64,000 bases of DNA from Amblyomma americanum (lineage: Eukaryota; Arthropoda; Arachnida; Ixodida; Ixodidae). The stretch spans positions 115,511,134-115,575,133 of the forward strand of contig NC_135498.1 of NCBI RefSeq assembly GCF_052857255.1, in the 5' to 3' direction. The translations under genes and the position numbers were made by a program. This document shows, piece by piece, positions 31,952 through 43,214 of the stretch. The notes below the pieces were generated by a model that saw nothing but the letters and a program-made list of their open reading frames with translations, was not told the origin of the DNA and searched no databases. Numbering within the stretch: the first letter of the stretch is position 1; each line of letters begins with the position of its first letter.

Positions 31952-32310
31952 GGTGCCAGCCACCCACCCCGGAGCCCAACAAAGGGACGGGACGGGAACT
32001 TGAAAGCAAGTCCTGCCCACGCCAGCTGTACAGACCAACTATAATCAAATATGACGCAACGGTGGCTGGCCACACAAGGTAACCTTCGCCAAAAGGAAAA
32101 AGAAAAATAAAGAAGAGAGTAGGATACAGGAGAGTTGTGAGAAAGGCGTAGGAAAGTGAAAGATAGAGAGGAGCATAGGAAAAGGCGACTGCTGATTTCC
32201 CCCGGTCTGGTCAGGCCGGAAGTACCGCCTACAGGAAGCTGGGGCCAAAGTGGTGTGTTGCCACCGCCGAGGGGCCTTAAAGTCGAAACGCTCGGCATGG
32301 CTCAACCATC

Positions 32311-33400
32311 ACGATCCCCTTTTCCCCGGGCACGACGATGCCACGCACAGCTAAGCGCGGGTGCTCGGGTCCGTGGTGACACAATGTTCACCATCAACCT
32401 CCTGTGGGGATGTCCCTGCGGATGCTCAGGAACCCTAGGTTTCGCCACTCACCAAAGTCTGGACGCTGCAGACGCCCCCCTGCGGGGACTCGTTTCGGAA
32501 GTGAGACAGCGTAATGTGTAGGCGCGTTTTCTGCCATATGAAGGCGTCGTCCGAACCAGGATCGACGGCGCAACACATCAGCATAACTACTTCTGCAGCA
32601 GCCGCACACGACAGTTATTCGTACTAAGTCTTTACTGCCAAACCCACAAGTCGCTCAACAGCGCGAGGTGGCTCCAGTTTCCACGACTGTGCACGAAAAG
32701 AGGCAGTGGAGAAGCGCTGAGGACCCTCGCGGAATAGGTAATAAACTCAAGTTTCACTAGCGCCTGTTGACAACTACGACTTCTATTACGTTTCTCCTCA
32801 AAAAATAAAGGCGTCAGCTGATGGAGTCGACACTGCCGGCTCTAATATCTCCCTTGACCTGAGTGCGGAAGAGTGCTTGACGTTTATCGCGTTTAAGAAG
32901 CAAACAACAAATGTTATATAAGCTCCTGAGCATGAAGGCGCGTCTTACATTTCTGTCGGGCAACCACCGTAACTTTAAATAGGGGTTGAAAGCATGTGGT
33001 TTCTGCCATAACGGTGACCCTGCCTCTTCGTCCCTTCTGTCACCGCATGTGCAAAACACAACATTTATATCGTCTATCCACCCAATAACTACAGTAGAAT
33101 GGAAGACGGCTGACCGGAACAACAGAATTCGCATCTTGTCTTTTAACTTCCTCCCTTTTTTCAGGGTTCTGCCCCTCATCAGTGAGCGCCGCCAGCCCAA
33201 AGTTTTACTCGAAGCAGCCTTAAAATCAAGGGCAACTTTATTTTTTGTAACAGGTATGGTTAAGATACATGATACATTAAAAATGTATTTTCGATACCGC
33301 TGCTCCGATACTTTAATTTTTGGCAAGGGATACCTAATACCCACAAACAAAAATATCGAAACATATCGAATAATTCAAATATACTGTGAGAACTGTGCGC
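32311..33400. other. No gene recognised
   Basis: Between the LINE 5' end and the gag relic. Frames at 32814-33350 and 32986-33471 overlap on opposite strands and have no motif. Confidence 0.4.
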
Positions 33401-33413
33401 ACCTTCGAAGGCT

Positions 33414-34404
33414 TCATACTCGCCACGTTCGATGGCAGAAGCGGGAAATATGGTCCCGGAAGCCGCAATAACAACAAATCGGGTGGCTGGGGCGCCGGAG
33501 CGAGTAGAAGGGTGACGTTGAGGTTGGAGGTGCCAAAGCTGTGACACGGTCACGTGGCGGCGCTGGCGTTGGAAGCGGACCAAAGACAGGTGGCATGGCA
33601 GCGACCTAAGCGTACGTGGGTGTAGGGCGAAGATCAGGGGTGCCTGGTGCCTGAGAGTAGGCCATCGACGCTCTCTTCTTTGATGATGCTGCGAAGGACA
33701 GCACCAGCAGAGGACGGAGCAGGAGGCGCAGGTTCGGTGCGGCGCGAAGAACCGTGCGCGAGAAGCTCCTCACGAGTGAACGCACGAATTAGAGCACGCA
33801 GGTCGGAGTCGGCGGAGGCAGCCGGGTCAGGTTGCAAATGAATGGATTGCAGCTGACCTAGGCGTTGGCAGGAGGCGATGATGGCATCGACAGACGTAGG
33901 GTTTTGAACGGCAAGGGCATTGAACGCAAGAGAGCCGATACCCTTCAGGACGTGGCGAACATGGCCAGCCTCGGTCATGGTGGCACTGACACGCCGAAAC
34001 GAGAGCAAGTTCATCCTCAATATAAAAAGTGTACGACTCAGTAGGGCGCTGGATGCGGTCAACGAGCTTCTTCTTGGGTACTTCAGACCGAACAGCCGGA
34101 GTGCCAAAAATTTGTCGCTATTGCAGCTTGAAACTTGTCCAGTCTGGAATATACATTCTGGAATATACACTCTGGAATATACGGCAGTCTAACAGGAAGA
34201 CACATTCAGGAGTTTAAGGGAGTCGTCCCATCGGTTGCACAAACTCGGGCGGTCGTAGTGGTCAAGCCAATCGTCGGCGTCGTCGCCGCGCAGGCCAGCA
34301 AACATCTGAGGGTCGCCTTGACGGCTGCTCACGGTCCAAGTTGCGGGCACAGCGGAGGGCGAGCGGGAGGTACCCAGGCCGTCTGCGTTCTCCTCTTCGG
34401 ACAT
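33414..34404 (-). pseudogene. Ty3/Gypsy gag relic
   Basis: From ATG 34404 (MSEEENADGLGTSRSPS) the frame reads MFAGLRGDDADDWLDHYDR, the start of a Ty3/Gypsy-type capsid, and breaks at about 34189. In another frame VSATMTEAGHVRHVLKGI and AFNALAVQNPTSVDAIIAS continue the capsid, then LRALIRAFTREELL. A knuckle CCYCGFRDHISRFC (C-x2-C-x4-H-x4-C) closes the gag at about 33480-33440. Nothing of protease or RT follows, so the element is truncated on its 3' side near 33400. The central capsid part is frame-scrambled. Confidence 0.7.
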
Positions 34405-34499
34405 GACGGTCACATTACACAAGCGGCTATCCGAACGCAGCTCCAATGGAGAAGCGGGGAAAGAGGATACGGGGGAACCAAGGTGTACCTGCACCACGT

Positions 34500-34645
34500 G
34501 TGAGGGAAGACTTCGCGGAAGAGGTTTATTCTAGCTCCGATCTTACAGCCGCAAGCGATGACTATGGGAATTTACAGGCCAAAGAGAATGAAGTCGCAGC
34601 CAGAGGCGACAACGATGAAGGCACACACAGTGCTCACAATACATG
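34500..34645 (-). mobile_element. Probable partial 5' LTR of the gag relic
   Basis: Upstream of the gag relic on the minus strand, an AATAAA lies about 30 bp before CCCTCACA, after which TGGTGCAGGTACACC could serve as a primer site at about 34497. That is the layout of the 3' part of an LTR followed by a PBS. The other LTR is not present, so this is an inference from position. Confidence 0.35.
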
Positions 34646-34649
34646 AATT

Positions 34650-34897
34650 TTCAATACTGCCCGTGCCTGGTGGAGGCTTTATTTTGGAATCGCTTTTTCG
34701 TTTCGGTGCTGCGTGCCCTTCTCGTGCGTGAAGGCTTCTGTGGGGTTGAGGCTGCCGTGTACTGCACGCGTGACGTGTACGCTACGTGGCCGCTACCTGG
34801 GCAGGTATGCGGCTGGGCCCCCAACCCGGCTAGGCGTGCACTGTGCCGCGCGCGTGACTAGGTGACTAGTTCGCGAGAGGACACTACGTGCGCCTGG

Positions 34898-34945
<48 letters not shown>

Positions 34946-36340
34946 TGTCTTTTATGTACTTTAAATAACTGCAGTGGCTGCTCGCGCGCTCTTATTCTCG
35001 GACAGCGCCTGGACATTTGCGTGCGATCGACGCGAAGTTTACTAATTTCTGCATTTTGTAAATGGTGTACAAAACCTCTCCCCTGCCCTTTCTTACTATA
35101 GCTCCCCTTTAAACTTCTCGCTATCCTCTCTTTTTTATCTCCGCCGGCTGCAGGTCGGTTGCTTAATGATAGGTAGCAAATGCTACAGCCAGCAACATTC
35201 TTTTCCTTCATTTTTTAAATAAACAGCTACCATCACCACGACCACCTATACTGTAAGCGCAATAAAAATTATGCTGACCGCCGCGTCCTCCCTCAGAAGG
35301 AATAGAATAAAGTTTAACTGTAGTGGAGTGGAGGTGTAGTAGCTTTACCATACAGAAGCCTTTACCCTTGCCACCGACGCAGCAATGTAGTCGTATACGA
35401 CAGTTGTTTGCGAGCATAATAAGTAGTTTGGAGAAAAGCGGCACTGCAGGTTATAAGGCACAACCTTAGTGCGCACGTTGCTCCCCAAACTCTTCCTGCG
35501 ACGCTGCGCTTCGCCTTGCTCATTAAACTATTCCCGGAGCACTTAATCACCCTGACACTGGCTGTGGCAAGCAGTGGGCGAGCAGATGTTCCACCGAAGC
35601 CGCGCACCCCGGCGCACGATAGCGAGCTGCATCGCTATGAGTCAGACATGAGCTCGTGACGACACAGGGTGCCTGTCAGTATCCGAATCCATCCCTCACA
35701 AGAATCCTTTGTCTCGCAAGTCCGTTTGTTTACCCTATACACTGTCAGAGTGGTGACGGATGAGGACACACGCTGCGCCAAACAAAATAAATATAACGAA
35801 GTAAATCGCACGAAACCGCGAGTGCCAGGAACATTGCAGTACAGCGCCTCGTTGCCGAGTACTTGCTTTCTGTTCTTCGTTGATGGGCTCATCGGGAGAT
35901 ACATTATATAATTCCAAAGCGCCTTTGTTTACAAACGCTACGCACATTCATTTATTTTATTGTGCAGTTGTTTTTTTGTAGCTGTTTTTTAAGCGCAGCT
36001 AACATTCGGGCCCCAGCGGAAAGCAACATAGAGATAGTCTTGTTTCGTGAGCATTTCGTCATTATATCTATTCCCTCAGCCCGTAAGAAGCACGCGACAC
36101 TATCGCACCAGCTTATTAGCCCCATACCTCGCACGCACAAATCTGTTCAATTTTTTTTCCCCCAACAATAGCGGACTGGAACTCTGTCCCCCACGGACCA
36201 TCATTGACATGTTTTACAGGAACCATCCTTTGTAACTGAATGCGTTTTTTTTGTAAACTGCAAGTTTCCATGTGATTTTTCTGATTTACCTGTTGTGTAA
36301 AGTGCCCGTCCTGCTTGGACCTAACCATGGTCTGCAGTAT
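34650..36340. other. No gene recognised
   Basis: Contains the TA microsatellite and many short frames (for example 35208-35444, 35362-35607 and 35635-35904), none with a motif. Confidence 0.4.
34899..34942. repeat. TA dinucleotide microsatellite
   Basis: About 22 uninterrupted TA units. Confidence 0.97.
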
Positions 36341-36341
36341 G

Positions 36342-36388
36342 TACATAAATAAATAAATGATTAAATACATAAATAAATAAATAAATTA
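36342..36388. repeat. AAAT tetranucleotide repeat
   Basis: AAAT units with one interruption (GATTAAATACAT). Such tails often end retroposons, but no body could be assigned. Confidence 0.85.
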
Positions 36389-36892
36389 GGCGCTCATAAG
36401 AACGTCTTTGTAAATATACCTTCCTTTCATTTCTAGGACTTTTTTTAGAATATCACACATAAATAGGAAGTAGGCATGCAGCGCACAGAGGGAGAGCCTG
36501 ATTTTTGTAAAAGTAAAAGGTGGTGTATTTCTTCACCGCATGCTTAAAGAATAAAATGCGATAGCATTTAGGTTGCCCCTGTAGAGTCTACAATGAATGT
36601 ATAATGCATGAGTCATCACATTCTAGAACATTCTAGTACCTTTCATTGGATTATCGTTGGGGGCTATAGTAATTTCGGTCACTAACCTACTGCACCCAAT
36701 TTTCCGGGGAGGGCCTGCTTTGAATTTTTGGGGATTCTTTTGGGTTTTGGGGGATATTCTGCTTGTAAATTATGGGGGTCCTCAGATGTTCAAATTCGGC
36801 CGTGCCTTATGATTCGCCCACTGGTAGTCACGTGGTGTTGACGGCGTCACGACCGTTTAAAATGTATTTATACATCGCGGATAGTCCTCATA

Positions 36893-37100
36893 CCACTCCT
36901 GGCGCATTGGCGTAGCGGTTAAGCGATGCGTGCTGCCCTCGCAGATGCCTTTCACAAACACACCCACAGGTATCAAACATCAACACCGATGTTTGTGACA
37001 ACAAGCCCCATCGCCACCGATGGGGCTTGTGAGAGACATGCGTTTCTCTTCCCGAGCTCACCTCACTATGTTTGAGAGCCTCATGGTAGGCAGGTGGAAA
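36893..37100 (+). mobile_element. Possible tRNA-like SINE fragment
   Basis: TGGCGTAGCGGTTAAGCG resembles a Pol III A box in a tRNA-type head. No good B box follows at the expected distance; instead there is an inverted repeat around CAAGCCCCATCGCCACCGATG that pairs with GGGGCTTGT. It may be a decayed SINE. Weak evidence. Confidence 0.25.
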
Positions 37101-37339
37101 CTGCATTTTGTTTGCTCCGAATACGGTGTACAGGTCGTGACTACGTCAAAAGATCATGTGGCTTCTATCGACAAATAAGGAAATTTCGTGACAGAGGAGC
37201 CAGAATTTTTTTAGACAACAATTTAACTTCTGTGGCATTATTACTATGAACGTACTGACTTTACTGAAGGAACCAAGATGACAGCCAGGGACTACGGAAG
37301 TATGGGGGCACAAAAAGGGCGGTCGGCCTGCCTACACCT

Positions 37340-37367
37340 CCCCCCCCCCCCCCCCACCAAAAAAAAA
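37340..37367. repeat. Poly-C then poly-A run
   Basis: About 16 C residues followed by ACC and 9 A residues. A simple-sequence tract. Confidence 0.9.
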
Positions 37368-37476
37368 TCTGCTTGGACTCATATCAAAGCTCTGAGACAA
37401 GCTTCAATTACAGAACAATGTTGCTGAATTGACTTTGTAGCCGCATTGCCACATTTAAATGTCTTCGTTTGAAACC

Positions 37477-37727
37477 GTGCCACAGAGGCGGCCTAGAGGT
37501 CTGGGCATCCGCCTCGCATGCAGGAGGCGCAGGGTTCGATACCCAGTGTACCCGGCTAACCACCTGTGATACAATGGGCACAACCTTTATTTTAGCCTGT
37601 TCTCTGCTTGCTTAGGGTGAAATGCTTGGCAAATGGGTCTTCGCCCCACTTTGATTAGACGAAGAATACCTTGCGCCATGGCGCTCTTTGGCTACAGGTG
37701 CTCTTGCGCCAAAAAATCATCACCTTC
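37477..37727 (+). mobile_element. tRNA-derived SINE, family B
   Basis: Head: AGGCGGCCTAGAGGTCTGGG with CATCCGCCTCGCATGCAGGA and a B box GGTTCGATACC. The body has CACCTGTGATACAATGGGCA and the tail GCGCTCTTTGGCTACAGG. It is the same family as 8988-9236, in the opposite orientation. Confidence 0.75.
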
Positions 37728-37739
37728 GTTCAAACCAAT

Positions 37740-39460
37740 CATGTCCTAAACAGAAGTCATTGATTTCTAATTCATGAGCACGGTTAGCAGAACTGAAAAA
37801 TTATGCGCCAACTTTTTAAATGCAGCCGAGCACTACTCTGTGTACATATTTAAAATATGTACTACTCTGTGTACATATACTCTGTATACATCTCTGTGTA
37901 TATCTTTTTTCATTTTAAGTTTTATATGCATTAAGCAAGGACAACATTGAAGAGTGCGAAAGAAAAAAATAAGCAAAAGTAGAATACCATAAATGCTTAC
38001 ATAAAAAGATGGAGCAAAAAATATAGCAAACTAGACGTCGTGCCCTCGGCTGATAAAAATGTTTCCGAGTCGCTGATCATAATGGAAGAAAGCAGGGTGG
38101 TGGCGGGAAGGCAACGCCGCGGTCGTTAGCGCTCGTTAGCTGCGTGGTCAGTGGCATCGCTATCTTCCTCTATATGGCAAGTGTCCTAACAACACGAGAA
38201 GCCGTGAGAGTAGTGTGATTATCAATGACAAAGAAGGCCCACGTTTCTCTCTGCGTACCTCACGTGTAAACTCAGCGGCGCTTCTATCTCTTTTGATACT
38301 AATTAATGTACAGAATTTTCACCGCAAGACTTCGAGACGCGCGTATGACCTTTACGAAGAGCGAGCGCGACGAATTTTTTTTTTCGAAACAACACCAAGG
38401 AACGCGTGACGAAGTCGACTGAATTGTGTTTATTCGGCTTAACAGGCTCTTTCTGGAACTGACGTCTGCCGGAACAGCTGCGCTGACGCACATTGAACAC
38501 TTGTATAGAAGACCGGTAAATCAGCAGCATTTTTCAGAGAACGAGGCTGCATGCATCGGACGTGCCGTGTTTCGCGTTGCCAGTAGTAGTGGCACGAACA
38601 TTTCGCTATATTTCGCGTAGTCTGCCATTTCAAACGAACGGCAGACTCAATTGCATTATCCCTAAAAGAACGTTTATTCATTCAATTGTGTCTAAATGAA
38701 CCCTGAAAATAACTCCGTCACTCTGCTCAGAGCAATCTTGGGTAAACAGGTCTCTCAGGTGAACACATACGCGCTATTTGCGTTAATGTCAGCCAAAACG
38801 GCTGCGAGTGTCTTGAACTTCGATATTAAACAAGGCTGATGAGAATTTGAAGGCGAGCAGTTAGAGCAGCCAAGTGCTTCAACGAAACATTTGAGCTAAC
38901 ATAAACGGGCGTCCGTAAAGTACGCAAGGTTATAAGTTTGTTCGCGCTTATTAAAAACAGGTCGTGTTATTAGCAAAATATAATATTCCCGCCGTGCCAG
39001 CCTCCACCCGTCTGTCATTATCTGCCTCACTATACTACAGGCTTGAACATCTCTGGCGGCGACCGCCCTAGACCCTGTCACTCCAAACACGAATGCGCCT
39101 ATAATGCAGTGAAAGGGGAGTAAGCTGTTCTCTAGCGCACTTCATTTTTGTAAAAGTCTTCCATTATTGTAAAAGGGGGTGTTATAGAGGACAGCTATCC
39201 TGCTCGAGAGGACAGTGCACTCCCTTTTACTCCTTTCTGTTCAGAGTATTGTGTGTCGCTCAGTGTGTTCGAGGAGATTACTCTGGTGGTCCGGCTGAGG
39301 CTTTGCGCTTGGAGCAGGTAGAATACTTTCACCCCAGCTTTACGCGGGGAGTTGCCATTTACCACCGCATGATTCTAAATACCTCTCTCTATTCTTAACG
39401 TTTCGGTTTTATTACGAAAGCAATACTAGGCTAGGTCCCCCCGCATGTCGCGTATGCCAT
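37740..39460. other. No gene recognised
   Basis: No domain is recognisable. A local duplication of TACTCTGTGTACATAT lies at about 37834-37880. Overlapping frames at 38215-38681 have no motif. Confidence 0.4.
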
Positions 39461-39466
39461 ACGCCA

Positions 39467-39690
39467 AAGCCGGCGCTGCGCTTGGCAGCTGGTGTGACGT
39501 CAGCTCTCTACGTTGCTATGACGACGCATCACGTCAGCTTGCTCCCCGCCGCAGCTAGAAGGGAGCCGCTCGTCGCGTGTGCCGTCGCCCCCGAGCCGGC
39601 GCCGCGCCTAACACGTGGTCTCTCCGTTGATATGACGACCTCGCCTTGCGATCGCTCCGTGGCGGCTTCACTGGGATATATAGTGGTGCG
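39467..39690 (+). promoter_or_regulatory. TATA/CRE promoter with duplicated module
   Basis: A module beginning AAGCCGGCGCTGCGC and ending TATGACGACG (39467-39526) recurs in shorter form at 39593-39640 (AGCCGGCGCCGCGCC to TATGACGACC). The first copy holds a CRE, TGACGTCA, and the space between them has another CGTCA half-site. A TATA box (ATATATAG, 39676-39682) lies about 40 bp before the ATG at 39717. The arrangement is that of a compact Pol II promoter of a host or transposon gene. Confidence 0.45.
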
Positions 39691-39716
39691 CTACGCGAAA
39701 GTTGATCAGTCTCGCC

Positions 39717-39822
39717 ATGGAAGTTACCGACGAAGGGTCTATATCTGAATCTAGTTGCTCTACTGCTTCGGAACAGTTAAATTCTATGGCGAAAGCTAAG
39801 CAAGCTTTCGCAATTCAACCAG
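39717..39822 (+). CDS. Putative first coding exon, unknown gene
   Basis: ATG at 39717 has a good initiation context (CGCCATGG) and lies just downstream of a TATA box. It encodes a short acidic, Ser-rich start (MEVTDEGSISESSCSTASEQ) followed by a basic segment. A CAG|GTTTAA donor-like site ends it at 39822; without splicing the frame runs on to 39920. I do not recognise the gene and found no continuing exon. It could equally be the leader exon of a transposon. Confidence 0.35.
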
Positions 39823-39829
39823 GTTTAAC

Positions 39830-40760
39830 GAGAGCTAAACCGCAGCCATTTTTTTGTCTTATCCTCTCGAATTTACTATCCCGGATTCCGGGCAGCTTGT
39901 GTAACGTACAGCAGTTCTGACTAGTGTGATAACTGTATTTGCAGCAGCGTGTGGCTTAGCTGTGCATTTTGTCGCGCTCCCTTCTCGGTCCACGATGTCA
40001 GCGACGGGAGCTTCTGCAAAAACCGATACTCTCTTGCACCTCCAGACACCGCTTTTTTTTTTCTGATCGTATTCAGGACATGGGAGATCAGGTGTTATCT
40101 TTTTATGTAGCAGGACAACAACAATTATGTATGGCCCTTCACTGCGAAGACAGGCAAAAGCCGCTCGGTTCCAGGTTTATTAAGGATCCCAGGTAGCACG
40201 CAAGGTCTTAAAAACTTTTATTTTGGAGAGAAATGAATAAGAGGGATTTTAGACCAAAACAAACGCTTTGAAGATGTCTTTCACCGTCAGGATTCGATCT
40301 GTCCTAACAATGCGCTTAAAAGAAGACTTTAGAAGACGGTTTCTATCTCTGCCCTCTCAAAGGCGCCTAAAAGGCGATTCAAGCGTTGGTGGGAAATTTA
40401 TTGCATCTTATTTTGGCGGGCTTTTTGGCCTTGTTGCGGATACGGACGGGAACTAAGTTGTGTTTTGTTTTATGGCACATAGGCAACTCAGGCCAGCATG
40501 CGCCAAACTAAAGGTAAGGGAAATTATCGATAGTATAGCCGGCATAAAACATTGTTTTGCATTACCTAATAATAAAGGGAAAAAAAGAAATTTTATGACT
40601 GGTTAGTATAAGCGATTTAAAGAAGGTCGGGTAGTCCTAGCAGGCATCCGCGGCTGGGCAAGGATGTTGAGCCTCCTAACTAGTAAAACAGAACCTAAGC
40701 CTTCCTCTCAAGAATGAGATGGTGGCTGAGGTGTTCCAAAAAATGAAGCGAATCACTGGG
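39830..40760. other. No gene recognised
   Basis: AT-rich sequence with short frames. The right part (40620-40767) is probably the 3' UTR of the minus-strand LINE that follows. Confidence 0.4.
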
Positions 40761-40767
40761 TAAAGGT

Positions 40768-41680
40768 TTAGAGTTTTCTGAGAAAACCGGCTTCTCTTAA
40801 AAAGTTAAAAACACAAGTTATGTCAACAATTGCATCTTCATTCAAACCCAGTACTGGGTTTAAAGGGATGTGTTCGTCATAAAACTGAGTTAAAAATTTC
40901 TTCCTTAATTTATCAAGTCTTGTGCATGAGTATAAAATGTGATTAATTGTTAGGTCATCTCCACAATTTTCACGAACCGGTTTCTTTTCTTTTGTCAATA
41001 GAAAATTGTGTGTGATGTGCCTGTGGCCTATACGGAGACGACATACAAAAACTTCAATGAAACGCTCTTGGTGCAAACTTGACTTCCATGCACTTAGGAC
41101 TGGATTTACCAGGCGCAGTTTGTTGTCTGTTTCATTGTTCCAAGCTGTCTGCCATTTTTTCCTTAACTTCTGCTGTACTAACTTTATTTAATCCTTAAAG
41201 GGTATATATACTTTGTTTATTTCATTCCCATGAGCATGAGCAGCGCACTAATCTGGTCTCTCATTGCCTTTTATTCCCACATGACTTGGGACCCAGCACA
41301 GTTTTATATTTTGTCCTTGAGCTGTGGCAATTACTATGCTATATATGATGTAAACAAGCAGAGGTGTGCTTGCATTTTTAGAATGGGGAACTGTAAGTAC
41401 ACTTAAGGAGTCTCTGTAATTATTAGCGTTTTTGAGGTTCTCGCTCAGTATTTTTTCCATGGCCACACATACTCTGTAGCGTTCACAGTGAGAATGGATG
41501 AACACTTTGGTAGTCGTACTATTTCCTCCGAATTCCCTTGCACCGCTGCGCTTCTTACGTAATTAATTGTTTGTGATCCGTCAGTATAAAATTCTGTAAA
41601 TCTATTGTATTTTTCTTCGAGTGCAAGAAATGCATGTATTATATGTTGTTGTGTAGCCTAAATTTTACGGAACTGTGTAA
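40768..41680 (-). mobile_element. I-type LINE fragment, RNase H to 3' end
   Basis: A 5'-truncated minus-strand copy. FTEFYTDGSQTINYVRSAA (RNase H first block) is readable at about 41610, then KLCWVPSHVGIKGNERPD at about 41255-41310. After a break, the frame 41076-40768 gives VFVCRLRIGHRHITHNFLL and a Cys/His segment (CGDDLTINHILYSC), and ends GFLRKL with a stop. It is related to the LINE at 27-32 kb but differs in most positions, so it is probably another family of the same group. Confidence 0.75.
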
Positions 41681-41815
41681 GAGTGAAATAACAGATTGCA
41701 GGAAAATAGTATCATGGAGGCAGTGGATCTCGTCTTCGAGCAATGGCAGGTAATGTGTCGGCTAGTACGCCGAGGTTTTGGCACATCTCTTCAAAACGCA
41801 AGAGGTGTGGCCTTA

Positions 41816-41900
41816 TAAATTCGACCGATGCGGCCGGGATCGAACCCGCGTCTTTCGGGCGAGCAGCCGAGCGCCATAACCACTAAGCCACCGCGGCGGC
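41816..41900 (-). mobile_element. Ruka-like SINE head, partial
   Basis: Minus-strand head GCCGCGGTGGCTTAGTGGTT with GGGTTCGATCCCGGCCGC as B box. It breaks off after about 85 bp, so only the tRNA-like part remains. Confidence 0.65.
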
Positions 41901-41904
41901 TCCG

Positions 41905-42326
41905 ACTAGTGATGGATCGTGTTTCCTGGATTGGCCGCAGCGAGCATATGTCTCCGAGGGCTGGTGTCACTGCAGCAGTTAAGGCCACCAGCCAACTACA
42001 GCAGACACCACTGGGTGTGATGTGTGAGTCTGGAGGCACCTCTGCTCTTGCGTGTGTCACATGTGCCTACCTGCCACCGCACGTCCCGCCGCCCGTTGTC
42101 ATTGTCCTGTGCCAGTTAGGGTGCACAGCGCTAAGTGTATCATTCCACCCATCTCTCCCATGTGTCCTGGATTAGCACTCACAAACCACGTTCCTCATAC
42201 TTGCTCCACGTCCCCCTCTGCTTCTGTGTCTCTATGCACCCAATCTCCTCACAATCCTTTTCTCCAGTCTCGAGTTCCGAGCCGTCGTTCTTATAAAGGG
42301 CAGCAGAAATGTGAGTCCCTATGCAT
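41905..42326. other. No gene recognised
   Basis: A C/T-rich stretch with overlapping frames and no motif. Its right end is the left flank of the LTR retrotransposon insertion (target GCAT, 42323-42326). Confidence 0.45.
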
Positions 42327-42899
42327 TGTTACGTTTCGCCTACGACGCGCGGTATAGCCGGCGCGAATGCAACGGACGCCGGGGCTTCGTTCAAAGTGGC
42401 GTTCATTTTGGCCCGTTCAGCGCTGCCGCAACGCCTCCCGCCAAGCGCGTCCAGGCAGGTTTCAATGCCACGTGTCTTCGTGTGTGCGTGTGTGTGTGTG
42501 CATGTTGGTGCCCACGCTTGTCAAAGCGCGGCAGCCGGGGAGAGGAGCTCCCCAACTGGGAGGCGAGGAGGTCTGACCGGCGCCGGCCCGGCGGACGCGT
42601 CACGTCACGTCTCAACGTGTCCGTGCGTCGCCGTTTCGTGCGCCTCATCCCGAGCCGTTCCTTCTTGCCCTCGACTCCGAGGGTATAAAGACAGCTACCC
42701 CGGACGCCAAAGAGAGGCTTCGATTTCTTCCGTCGAGTAACGTGGTCGCCCTGACCGGCTGCTCTTTTGCGATGCTAGAATAAACAAGCTGTTCTGTTGG
42801 CAGTCGACTCATCCTTTGCCAGGACCTTCGGATGTTTCCAGCTGTGCCCCAGGCCGCCAGGCCAACGCTACCCTTGGGGCTTGCGACCCATTTGCAACA
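42327..42899 (+). repeat. 5' LTR
   Basis: 573 bp, TG...CA ends. The promoter is visible as GGGTATAAAG at 42683 and the polyadenylation signal AATAAA at about 42779, giving U3, R and U5 in order. It holds only a short GT tract (42480-42500), unlike the 3' LTR. Confidence 0.92.
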
Positions 42900-42901
42900 A
42901 C

Positions 42902-42919
42902 TGGTGGCAGCGGTGGGAT
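42902..42919 (+). other. Primer binding site, tRNA-Leu type
   Basis: TGGTGGCAGCGGTGGGAT lies two bases after the 5' LTR. It is complementary to the 3' end (acceptor and T-stem side plus CCA) of animal tRNA-Leu as I remember it. Confidence 0.75.
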
Positions 42920-43214
42920 CGCGACAACGGAGGCCAGCAGCGAAGATATGCGGTCGACTGTATGCTGAGCAGCACAACGACCATCCCGGGAGCAGTGCAA
43001 CGAGCCCTGTGTGATGACTGGTTGCCTGCAGCGGAGCGACTGCGCTGAATTCTTGGCTGCGAGGTTTGGTGAGTGCGGGACTTTCTTCTTCTGAGTTTTG
43101 CCAGGCTTTTGTTAGTGTCAGAAACAGAGCTGGTAATTGTGGTTGTCGTTGCTGCCGGGTTAGTTTGCGGCAAGACAATAGTAGGCAGTAGAGAAAGCAG
43201 CATTCGGAGCAGCC

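Larger units (their letters stand above)
27120..32310 (-). mobile_element. I-type LINE, nearly full length, inactive
   Basis: A non-LTR retrotransposon on the minus strand with its parts in order: a 5' UTR (about 32310-31952), ORF1/gag with a CCHC knuckle (31951 to about 30990), then APE endonuclease, RT, RNase H and a C-terminal tail in ORF2 (about 30640 to 27120). The presence of an RNase H domain after RT places it in the I group in the broad sense. Almost every domain is broken by stops or frameshifts, although the order is intact, so it is an old copy. The 3' end with its tail was not pinned down. Confidence 0.85.

Noticed and set aside
42052..42357. Frames before the 5' LTR
   Set aside because: Low-complexity C/T-rich sequence; the frame runs into the LTR and has no motif.
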